NCBI RefSeq assembly: GCF_001625305.1
Contig: NW_017804498.1
Coordinates: 1,218,755 to 1,282,754 of the forward strand
Reading direction: 5' to 3'
DNA length: 64,000 nucleotides
DNA from: Branchiostoma belcheri
Taxonomy: Eukaryota > Chordata > Leptocardii > Amphioxiformes > Branchiostomatidae
In this document: piece by piece, positions 1 through 11,100 of the stretch
Layout of the letters: each line of letters opens with the position of its first letter
Numbering within the stretch: position 1 is the stretch's first letter
The notes under the pieces: generated by a model
What the model saw: only the letters and a program-made list of their open reading frames with translations
The model's database searches: none
What the model was told of the DNA's origin: nothing
Translations under genes and position numbers: made by a program

Positions 1-123
1 CTAGTACGTGCACGCGTGAACCGTCTTGTATCATTCGTTTGCCATTTATCTCCAGGTAGGAACGCCCTCTTTTGAATGTCGTAGGAACGACAAATAACAG
101 ATACGAGTCAAGGCAAGTTTTAT

Positions 124-740
124 TACATTCGCCAAGAAGGTCATGATGTCCGTAGCGTTTGTATGAATTTATGTGGTTTAGCACGATAACTCCAGTAGCT
201 TTGGATGGATTGTCATTAAACTTGGTAGGTGGGTAGGTGTTGGTGAGACCTAGAAATTATTAGATTTCCTTGGTACTGCAACAGAACTTCCAGTTTTGAT
301 ATCTCGTGAGCAAGACATGCTAGGGAATTTAGATGGTAGATAGCTCTTGTGCTAGGGAAGAAGTGACATTCTGGAACTGCATGGCAGTTTGTTAAAAAAA
401 ATGAGAGTGGACCGGCTAAACGGATTGTCATAATTTTCGTACGCAGGTACCTTAAGTGCTACTTGACATTAATTAGATGACGATTATGCAAATAAAAAAG
501 CTAATTTGCATAATTAATGAGGAAATTCTATAAATCAGTGCTGTGTTCCATAATAGGACTATGGAACACTTTCGACATGTAATGTAGATAATGTGACATA
601 GATAATGTCCATTAAGACCTAATTTGCGTAATTAATGGAAAATTGTTATAACCTCATAGTGGTAACTGTCGGAAATTTCATTGTTGCAGCATTTGAAAAT
701 TAAGTGAAGGTGAATATATCAATATATACTTTCGACACAC
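124..740 (+). mobile_element. MITE copy, 3' truncated (same family as 2597-3495)
   Basis: The start 'ATTCGCCAAGAAGGT', the stretch around 'AACTTGGTAGGTGGGTAGGT' and the two 'AATTTGCATAATTAATGA'-type motifs align in order with the longer copy at 2597-3495. The similarity stops near 'AAGTGAAGGTGAA' (about 710), so the last quarter and the 3' inverted repeat are absent. It is non-coding and non-autonomous. The many mismatches against the other copy suggest both are old. Confidence 0.7.
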
Positions 741-2596
741 ATAAACAACCACATAGATTATAAAGCAATGACATCAGCGCAAAGCAATTAACCCATAACA
801 GCATTCCATGGTATTACGTCGATATGTGCGAGTACAAGTAACTGGTGGGCTTTGAGGACAGGGGTCAGATACGTCTCTGAGACCTAGCTGGCAGTGGGCA
901 AATTGTATGGTTATTTCAATTTACCACACAGAAAATGACGTTACGTTGGTGGTCTCAAGTGCCTGGCCACGGGGTAGGGCTTCTAGGCGCCCTGAGTGCA
1001 GAGTACTGGTCATGGGAACGTTGTAACTCTCCTGCCCCTGTCAGGCTGTAAGTCTGAAGTTGCCGAAACTCGTCCAAACACAGACCTATTTTCCCATTGA
1101 CAGTGTCGGCAGATTCCATCAGATGGACCCGACCTCATACGTCATAGGTACTGGCGCAGAACAGGTGCGCCTTTCGCTCAGCCCCAGAGTACCCCCAAGG
1201 GCGCGAGCTCTCAGGCTCATTGCGTGAGAACTACGAATGGTGTAGGACACTGTAGCCATTATGTACTGGATGAAAAGGCCTCCCTCTGTTACGAGGCTCA
1301 GGAGTTCTGACTCGGAAGAATTTTGCACTATACAGACATATCACAGACACTGATTGACAGATTTATAGACTAACTGGAACAAAAGTTTAAACTTGCACCT
1401 ATCCTACACTACAGATTACAACCTATTACACATATCACCATGTGTCCACCCAACTACATGTACTAACAAATTGGAAAAGAGCCAACGGTTTTACGCAGAC
1501 AGAACCACTCGAGCGGCTCCTGTTACGTTGCGGTTAACAGTGACAGGTGTACACGGCGTGTCTACTGCGTTCTGCAGACGCAACAAACACCGCAGACATC
1601 TGTTTGGACAAGGCCGAAGCTCATTTCCACGCTAGAGTTGTGGTTAACCACAGGAATGCTCCTGGCGGGAAAAGGGCCTGTTTGCACTGACGAGTCAACG
1701 CCAACAGACCGGGGATAAAACCGCTGCCTTCTGAGTCAGAAACACAATACAAATGTTTACTGCTGGTGCCTGGCAGTTGTATGTAGTTCAGTCATGCTAC
1801 TTTAGTTTGTGATATACCTTGCTTACGTTACAATGCGAGCATTTGTAAAGGAACTCATAACATTTACTTTACAACACCGGTTTGGTATTATTAGAACCAT
1901 GCACGTTTCGTGCTAAGGCTTTCTTGCAGTCTGGTAAAATATCACAACTTTCTGGTAATTTTAATGATAGTCTTACTAGCATGAGTTTAGATTGCAGGAA
2001 ACACTCTTCAGCATTTATTAACTCAAATTTACGAAACAACACCAAGAAGTATGTAAGTCATATACTAGGAGTTTTCAAAAAATAATTGCATAAGAGATTA
2101 ATGCGTTTAAATTGTGTCATCCCCTAGAAACTGAGAAACAGACGTTAGGTACACGTGACGATTTACTTACAAAATTCGTCTGCGTGTTTAAATGATGATT
2201 GAACTGGAATCGACTGAAGCTAGCTATGATCTGTAACCGAGATAGTGAGGTCTACTGTCTACCAGGAGAAAATATCCCGAACAAAAGATCCACCAAGACG
2301 TCCTTTGGGTAAATGTGACGTCACAAAAAAGTACGTCACTCGTTCCCAGGGTATTAGATGTTGCCATGGTAACGCAGACGATGTTCCCTCGTGTCGCTGT
2401 CAGCTGGCTTGTCCTGCTAGGCCTCTCCCGACACTCTCGACAGAAATGTTTACATGTTTCTATTTTTGTTCATCCTTGGGAAGGATGTTGATGTCGACGC
2501 CCACGGCTGTGCTGAATTACGGACGATGACGCTTGTTCCCATGTGTGACTTATAAGTATCCATCTGATCAGCCGAGTCAAATACCAGTTCACTCGT

Positions 2597-3495
2597 TACC
2601 TTCGCCAAGAAGGTTATGTTTTCAGTAGCGTTTGTCTGTGTGTGGGTGTGTTTGTGTGTATGTGTGTGGTTTAGCAAGATAACTCGAGAAGCAGTGGATG
2701 GATTGGAATGAAACTTGGTAGGTGGGTAGGTCTTAATGAGACCTAGAAATGATTAGATTTTGGGCCCCCTGGCGGCTTTCCTTGGTACTGCAGCAGAACT
2801 TCCGGTTTTGATATCTCCTGATCTGGACATGCTAGGGTCACGAATTTTGGGTGGTAGAAAGCTCTTGGGCTAGGGAAGAAGTGACGTGAGTTTGGGCCCC
2901 CTAGCCGTTTGTTCTGGAACTGCAGGAGCATTTGTTGAAAAAAAATTGAAGGACGATAACTCAAGAACCGGTCGACGTATTGTCGTGATTTTTGGTATGT
3001 AGGTAGCTGAAGGAATGCTTGACATAATCAGATGGCAATTATGCAAATCGGGAGCTAATTTGCATAATTAATGAGGAAATTCTATAAATCTGCTTTGTTC
3101 GATAATAGAACTATGAAGCACTTGTGACATCTACTTGAGAACGAGAAAAACATCTGAAGATATAGATTATGTAAATGAGGACCTAATTTGCATAATTAAT
3201 GGCAAATTCTTATAATTCCATAGTTGTAACTGCTGCACCCCAAATTTCATACTTGCCACATTTGGAAGTTAAGTGAAGGTGAACATCAATAAACATAATT
3301 TATTCAAATCATCACCTTATTTGCATAATTTATGAGGAAGTGCTATAATAGCCTTTTCTTATGATAAGGCTGTCATTGGATGGAGAATATGATCAACTGA
3401 TATAATCCATGCAAATGAGGCTCTTATTTACAAAATCAATGATTAAAGTTGTATAATTCGTCACCCGCAAGGGTTAACATCATTTGGCGAAGGTA
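2597..3495 (+). mobile_element. Complete TA-flanked MITE, about 0.9 kb, Tc1/mariner-like ends
   Basis: The element begins TACCTTCGCCAA (2597-2608) and ends TTGGCGAAGGTA (3484-3495), a perfect 12-bp inverted repeat. If the outer TA is the target-site duplication, the element proper is 2599-3493. Inside are a GT-rich stretch (2637-2672) and three copies of an ATTTGCATAATTNATG motif near 3058, 3186 and 3319, with a fourth degenerate one near 3425. There is no transposase-like frame. The Tc1/mariner assignment rests only on the TA and the simple short repeat. Confidence 0.75.
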
Positions 3496-3588
3496 TGAGA
3501 TTGTGAAACTCTTGTCTTAACAAGTGAAGGACACGCATCGCGTCAGTCATTCTTCACTTCGCAAATATTGCATATTTTGATACCCTTC

Positions 3589-3624
3589 TACAGAGGAGTT
3601 CAATTTTAATTGAACTCCTCTGTA
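3589..3624. repeat. Perfect 17-bp inverted repeat with 2-nt loop
   Basis: TACAGAGGAGTTCAATT at 3589-3605 is followed by TT and then its exact reverse complement (3608-3624). The arms could form a cruciform or RNA hairpin. No gene is adjacent and no element boundary is clear. Confidence 0.85.
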
Positions 3625-4381
3625 CATGGTGTTAAACACACACCAATGCCTTACGTGAAGTACAAGGTTGCAACACAAATAAACGACCCGTTGCTCTGCG
3701 CAAGAACTGAAACAACTGAAACAATCGATTAACTCCAAACGTCCACAAGCGCAAATAAATTAACAAGCTTCATGAGAAACAGTATGTCACAGTTGGTGTC
3801 GGAGCAGGAAAACGTGAGAAAAACAGTCATGACGGAGTGCCACCGCCTACTTCTGCAGCCGGTCCCGCTAAATGTTTACAGTATAGATTTACAGGATTGG
3901 AGGGGACATGTGTTTCACGGTGGAAAAGCAAACCACTGGACAGGTCTTACAAATCACCGTCCTTGAAACAAATCACAACAGGTAGTATGATGAAAAGGAC
4001 CACTAATACACAAATTGAACCTGGTGGCTTTTTTACTTCCTATCTGACTATTGGTTCTTGCGATAATTTCAAATGTACACAGCAGAGAGGCTTTCCTGTG
4101 GACCTTAGGGTAACGAACCCAGACAGGACTAATGTTTTCCCGTCTCCGGGCCATTCCCGCAGCACTGACGGCTCTGCCAAACGTATCAGATGTACTGGCG
4201 TGTGGCAGGGTTTACTACTGAAGTTTCCCCGAGAGGGGCCCGCCCACTTTTCTGCACGTAGGCCATGTTGACCTGACAAACTTCTCAGCCTTTCGTTTCA
4301 GGCAGGGCCGGTAGGATTAGATTCTGTGGCAAAGGTCGATCCGCCCTTTTCCTGAATTCCCAGAAAGCTCCTCCCGTCTAT

Positions 4382-4388
4382 TATAAAG
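4382..4388 (+). promoter_or_regulatory. Possible TATA box of the lysyl oxidase gene
   Basis: TATAAAG lies about 360 nt upstream of the start codon in a moderately GC-rich stretch. A TSS about 30 nt downstream would give a 5'UTR of about 330 nt. This is a motif match only; no transcript evidence is visible, and an intron in the 5'UTR cannot be excluded. Confidence 0.3.
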
Positions 4389-4741
4389 TCTATGAGCAGG
4401 AACATCTGAATTCATGAGTGCGGCCAAGACTAGTACTCGATCACCTGTGCTGAAGACGCCTATTGGCTACTTTCCCTCCAGACCCAGGACCCCGTGGGTC
4501 ACGTGTTACAGTCGGGGGTCCATAACCGGTGGGGGAGTCGACAGGAGACGGACGTTCCCGCAAAGTCTCTAGCGAGCCCCTTAGGTGAACCTTAGTGATC
4601 CAGAGTGGCAGAGAACCAGGGCAGCCAACTAAATACCGCTAAAGTTACACAAGCTACAGCGAGTGTAGGTCAGCAGCATTCCAGCACCGCTCCTGCTCAA
4701 GGCTTTCCTCAAGCAAGTGTGAAGTTTCTCCTCCCGTCAAG

Positions 4742-5165
4742 ATGCCATCGCAGTGCATGAAAATATTCCAGTTCACCGGAGTCGCCTCGTTTGTTGTGTT
4801 CTGTATGTTATACGGAGTGTACCAGTACCAGTATTACTACAACGGGAACTACTACTCTCCGTACAGCTCTTACGGCGGCTCCTCCGGGTCCTCCTCGGCC
4901 TCGTCCTACAGCCAACAGTACGCCCAGTACCTCGCTCGCTACTTCGGCTCCCAGTACACCTCCCAGTACGGCTCCTCTCCGTACGGCTCCTCATCGTACA
5001 GCTCCTCTCAGTACCGTGTCCAGCCCGGCTCCCAGCCCCAGTACGCCTACCAGCAGTACAGCACCGGCGGGAGAACACAGCGGACATCCAGCCGCAGGTC
5101 TCTACCCTACAGGGCAAGAACCGGCACGGGCCAGGGCAGGCGCTCCAATGCTCTCAGGAGATCCG
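4742..5165 (+). other. LOX-like: LOX exon 1: signal peptide and low-complexity prodomain
   Basis: The exon codes for 141 residues and ends in phase 1 at donor G|GTACGT. After a hydrophobic leader, the sequence is dominated by Tyr, Ser, Gly and Gln with repeated QY, SQY and YGSS units (about residues 29-107), then an Arg-rich stretch containing SSRRS, YRAR and GQGRR. The only lysine is K7, inside the leader. No BMP1-type processing site is obvious. The exon is very GC-rich in third positions, which opens long shadow frames on both strands. Confidence 0.9.
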
Positions 5166-8100
5166 GTACGTTCTTTTTCAGTTTCAACAATTTGTTGTTT
5201 TGTTCGTTTCTAATGATGGCACATGAGATAATACACATTTCTTGTAAGTTTTTTTTACACAACTGTTGTTGTTTCGGAAATCAATGTATACATTTCATGT
5301 ACTGGTTCCTTCACACCACTGTGCGGCAATTCTCCGGAAGTCATCAACAGTTTCTGTACCCCTCCCTTCAGTGCTGATGAACAAACATTAGCTTGTCAGC
5401 ACTGGGTACTGTAACCTACACATCAAGTTCAACACTGACGTTCCACCCGGCACGTAAAAATCCCGCTGTGTTTGCTTTGAAGGGAGCTGTTTATTCCGGA
5501 CTAACTGCAGGAATGGGTGTGTTAACACCAGGGCTTTTGGACGTGACACTCAACTTAATGTGAGAAACAAAATACGCAGATAAACCTGTCAGCAGCGTTC
5601 ACTGAATATATATTCCTCACGCTCAATCTGGTAGAGAATCAACAGAACATCTTCCTGTGGCCTCATGACCCTTTTCGTTCCTGAGAGACCGGGAACATTT
5701 GGTAGGAGTTTGCTCTGGCTCTATAGAAGTTCGGTGTTGTCTTTACTGATAACTACTTACCAGTGTACACTGTGCCGCTCTGTGTCTGTTCATGGCTGAC
5801 TGGTGCTTAGAGTTAGCAATAACGTTCTTACCAATTTGTAGAAGAGGTTAGAGGCCAACATAAAACAACGCCCGTATTTGTGGTGAGTCTGAAGTGTGAA
5901 TTGGTGCTTTGCTTTCGGTCTAAGACAGCCTCACGTGAGGTGAGTTTGCGGTACAGAAGAACCAATGCAGCCGATCTGTTTGAACATCAACAGTGAAACA
6001 AATTAGCTGCAATACTTAGATGTGCCCAGCTTGTCGTCAAACCTCACAGCCTGTGAAATACGATCAAAATTACACTCTCTGTTAAGTCGAACACGAAAAG
6101 ATGTTGCTGCATTTATAATTGTACGAAAATTGGAATTGTTGATACTGCTGGTTCAAACGAGAGATGGGGGGATAGACTTCACAAAGTCCTGAAGCTAAGC
6201 AGGCAGTATTGGTAGTGCTAGATCCGATGTTTGTGAAGTATGGGTTGTTTACCAACAGGTTCAGTGATAGGTCAATGACTTCTATGTTTAGGCCTCAACC
6301 TATCTGATTAGACATACATGTTAATGAGTTAGCCCATTAGTTTGCACATCCACACTGTTTTTAGTACGTAGAAGACCAACATGGTCCATGCCTTACAGAG
6401 CTGAGTAGATCGTACAGACCAGTCTATGAGTTAATAGATATTTATGTTGCCGGCTGTCCCAGGTCTGCCCGACCTTGTCCCTGATGCCGCCCTGGTGGAG
6501 TCGACAGCCTACACGGAGAACGTGGCGCTGTACCGACTCCAGTGCGCCAAGTCGGAGAACTGTCTGTCCAGCTCTGCCTACGGCAGGGGCGCCACCCAGG
6601 ACAGCACCCGCCGGCTGCTCCGCTTCTCACAGCGGACCTTCAACGAAGGAGACGCGGACTTCCTGCCCGACTCGGACCCGTCTCAGTGGGAATGGCACGC
6701 CTGCCACCAGTGAGTACCGATGTGTTATTGTGGTGACTCACAGTTCCGCACCACAGTCCGATAATCTGTGGCCTGATTTTGCTCCCTCCCAGCTGTTTCG
6801 GCATCCATACATGGAGCCGGAGAAGAAACAAACTTTTGTTTTCTGCTTTATATCATCATCAACATTCATGGTCACCATTAATATTTAACAAAACTTTTTT
6901 TTCATTAGCTAGGTAATTGAAGAACTGCAAGAATGTACAAGAAAATATAGATATGTATACGTATCAATAGTCGAAGCGTGTTATCCTTTGACTAGAACTT
7001 CTAGTGACGCGTACCCTGGGAATGGGTACCAATTGACCTGGATGATCAGGTGAGTATCAGGTGAATGAATCTTGACATATTTGATATCCATATCCAACAG
7101 TCATGACCGACAAACGACCTCTGATGTGGGGCTATTAGAAACAGTTAAATCTAACTTAGAGTCCAAGCTGCTTAAGTAACCTAACCATGTTTTACATGCC
7201 GCTTAAGCTGCCCCCCTCCCCACGTACTTGACCCCCCGAGGATCCCCGTGAGTGAGGTTCGCAGCTCGATCGAATCCATATGGCAATTGGGAAAACATTC
7301 CGTGTTGCCCGATGAAATATACCGGGAGGGCCCGTCCTTCACAATATACAGTTTACATGTACACCAGAGGGAGAAGGATTGGCCACCATAGAGTTCATTT
7401 GCCCTCTGCGGCACAAACGCTCCTATAGATATATACCTGTATATTTGCCAGGGCACTAACCGACCTATTTTAGCCAACACTAATAACAACCAGGTTTCTA
7501 CACACATCTTGGCAATCTTTCGAGTCGAAAATTTCCAGGTTAGTGTCGTCCTTGCGTGCAGGTTCAACGGCCACTGTAGTGATTGGTATTAACCTTGACA
7601 GAACGTACCAGTTCCCATTAGGTGGTCCTCTGCACCTGGCAACTAACCCCAGCTCCTACGGCATTCTTTCTACCTGATATGTGGCGACAGTCGCCTTTAA
7701 AAATCCAATAGCCTGGAAGGCACTAGAAAGCCCAGCATGTCCATTGACTAAACTTTGAAAGCTGAAGAAAGAATGTCAACATTTGAATCGTCTGTTTTGA
7801 AGTATGCCCGGACTTTAAAAGACTCATTATATACTCCTTACGTACACGGTCATGGCTACTTGAGTTCCCCCATATTCAGTGTCCGCAGGCATCTCTGGAA
7901 TGGCAAACTCAAGCCCCTCTCAACAACAGCGGGGAGAACGTGTGGATCTAGGAGGTTCTGGAAAGACGAGGATGATCGTGCAAGATCCACTGGCGATTCG
8001 ACAAATGTCGGTAATCTTCACAGAAGTACAAGGCGCGAAACAGTAGGACCTAATGTTCACCTGGATTCTGTTCGATAAAATGAAGCTCTGTTGTCTGCTA

Positions 8101-11100
8101 ACAAAGTTACTAAGTACCAGGACGGTGGGGAAAGGGTGAAATAGGGAAAACGGTTTAATTACAAGCAGAATTTACTAATGAATGACAAAAAGTAGTTTAT
8201 GAATGGTATCTTGCTAATTCGACACCTTCCATGAATCCTTAAGTTCAATAACTTATTGTTAACCCGGGTGGACAAGGAAAAGCTGGTATACAGACTTGCA
8301 GACGACATCGGGTAGGATAATGACGCCGAGAGAGCTAGTTATCTTCTCAAGTTTGTCTCAGGAGGGTTTGACATTCACATCCAGTCAGTTACATCCCCCA
8401 CACCCACCCAGCCCCGTATCTATGATACAATGTCTAGACAAATACTCTCAGTCCAGCCGACACGACTACTATCAGGCACATAAGCATGAAGTGTTTCAGA
8501 CTCAGTGCATCATTCACAAAACATAGTGATGCAGACACAACAGTTTGCTGTCTAGAACCAAACACCGTTGACTCTGCACCCTTAACCTTAACTAAGAGCT
8601 GTAAGTACCGAATAACAGAGAGATCAGATCCTTGGTTGAACGTAGTGAAATTGAGTGGAGAAAGGCTTACATAACGTCTAGTCTAGTGCCATGGTTTCTA
8701 TAACACCATTGCTAAGTATAGTGGTATATAACAACGGCCGGTGTTGTATAGCTTAGCCATGGCATTAGGCATTTAGATTCCAACGCACGACATTGTTTGC
8801 GCTAGGGGACAGGTGATAACTCACCGTGACGTTTTATACAGATCAAGCGCGTAACAAAAATACACACAGGTTACGGCTGTGTTTATAGTCCATTCATTGT
8901 GCGTTTGTCACCACAACACACGTGTGGCGGGAGGCAGAGGTGGGGTTCCCTTGTCGCCGCTCCTTACCATAGCTAAGAGCTATTACTTTCCTAATTAGCC
9001 AACATGTGTGACCACTTATGTTAGGTGAAACCTCGATGCCCCGAGCGAAGGGAGCCTTGATAGACGCCAGGACGGACGTCCGGTTTTATAACGACTGAAG
9101 CGCGCTTACTTTGATGACATATCAAACATGACGACTTACAAGCCAGGTGAAGGACTTGGTTTGTATAAGTTCAGCTTTTGGGCAGAGGAAAGTTATTGGA
9201 ATCGATGATAACAACCACATTAAGTTTATCCGGTGGGTTTTATTGCCAGTATGACTGCTGATACGACAAGCACGTAAAAGTAGACATGAAGCAAAAGTTG
9301 CTTTCTCCCGGCCCGTTCCGCGTATCTCTGCAGGTAGGCTCTCAGTGCATTATATAAGGTAAGACAAGACGAGACCACGTTCCTAGACGACACCACAGTG
9401 ACTCAGCAGTCGGATCTCGCCATGTTATCAGTAGGACTCGGTCCTTGGTTTTGTACAAATGGGTTTTACCGCACCTTGTTCTCAGCCCTTAACGTGTTAA
9501 GTAACAAAACTGACCCCAGGTCAGGTCAATCAGGTGTAGATTGCACTACATGAAAAAACGGCAGCCGCGGCTTGTTTGTTGTAGTCTATTAGCGAGGATG
9601 GGGAGAAACAATGAGGCTTTTCACGAGGCGTTTTGTGAACACTGGGGGTAACATAAACTGGTACCAACCCTCCCCTCACCCTGTCGCCACCTCACGCGTG
9701 AGGAAATGCACGTATGCCCGAGTCGAGACTGAAGTCCACTCTGCCGGTCTTACAGTAACAATGTTAGGCTGCCATGCTTATTATGTTTGGAGGTAGAACA
9801 AAGTAAAAAGTCATACTTATTTTGTTGCCACTTAATCGGAGGATGGAATGACGTCATATATTATACTTATTCTCGGAACATTGCATTCATCGCCTCATCA
9901 TCGGATGCAATTTTCACAGACATCTGTTTATTAGCCATAGTTATGACGAAGATGGGATGTGCAAGAAAGCATGCATAAATCAATACGACGTCTCCTTCGT
10001 TCTCGTGGTTCTGTATTCTAAGACGCCCTTTTCGTCGACTGCATCACCATCAGAAAGTACATCTACATTCCACCCATGGCATCGAACGCAGGCCGAACCG
10101 CGAGGGGCCCAGCCACAAGCATCCGTCAGCAGCAGATTGCATTACCAGGGTGGTCTGTACAAATATAAACAATCACCACACACGGTCCATTGACCAAACA
10201 CTACTTCTGAAGATGCGGGGAAATAGCCTTTACCCTGTGGTGATAGGTCTTCAAGGACAAATACGGCGGACTGACCTTGGTGCTGTGTTAAGTTTTAGAA
10301 AGGGCGGGGCGCCAGCTGACGCGCGACTAAAGACCTGCACGTTAGATAACAATAACGTCTGGACTGTGCTGACATCTTAATGTAGGGTCAACAGATCGGG
10401 TTTAAAGACTTAAAGCTTTAATCACTTAATCGGCCCGAGCGTCGTTTGATATCATTAACTCTAATGGGTTTGGAGCAAATAGCAGGATACCGCACAGTAC
10501 GTGCTGACAGGCTGAATGGGCCGAGTCTAGATTTCGACTCAGTCACCACTCCAGGCTCTCTACATTATATTCGGACACAGCACGCAGCTGGGCTCAGATA
10601 AATTATTTAGATAGAATAAGATTTGGCTTTCATTAACAATCGTATACTCCAGATTTTAAATGCAGCATAGAGACGTCAGTGGTAACAATGGCACTAGATT
10701 TATGTAAAATGTCCAACTTTGATATAAGGGTTTTATGCATTTTGTATGTAATGTCTGTATACGATACGTTCTGCTGTATGTCTCGCATGTCTCATAAAGT
10801 ATGTAAATTGTCGGACTGAAGTTTCTCCTTCACTTACTATCTCTTTCTCTTGCCCTCTTACAGCCCCTACATGTACCTCTTCGGTCACTGAAGAATCCTG
10901 GATCCCCCTCTTCACTGATACCCAGCCACCACCTCTACCTGCCTCTCTATCAACCCTCAGCTACGGGTCCGGCTGCACCTTCGGTCGTGCAACCTCTTAA
11001 CGTCAAACTGTGTGTTGATTTTCAGACATCACCACAGCATGGAGACGTTCGCTCAGTACGACCTGTTAGAGGAGTCCAGTGGTCGGCAGGTGGCGGAGGG

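Larger units (their letters stand above)
1..4741. other. Intergenic DNA upstream of the lysyl oxidase gene
   Basis: I found no convincing coding exon here. The open frames are short, lack recognisable domains and have no matching splice sites. The stretch holds two copies of one MITE family (124-740 and 2597-3495), a near-perfect palindrome at 3589-3624, and a possible TATA box at 4382. The open frames at 1119-1328 (-) and 3837-4271 (+) resemble nothing I know. Confidence 0.6.

Noticed and set aside
1119-1328. Minus-strand 69-codon open frame upstream of LOX
   Set aside because: Slightly GC-rich but without any family resemblance or splice sites that would extend it.
2450-2677. Minus-strand frame with HTHTHKHTHTQ
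   Set aside because: It is the translation of a GT-rich stretch inside the MITE.
4753-5226. Long overlapping open frames on both strands over LOX exon 1 (4753-5226 +, 4791-5213 +, 4773-5117 -)
   Set aside because: They are shadows caused by the GC-rich third positions and simple codon use of the real exon; only the frame from 4742 splices in phase into the LOX domain.
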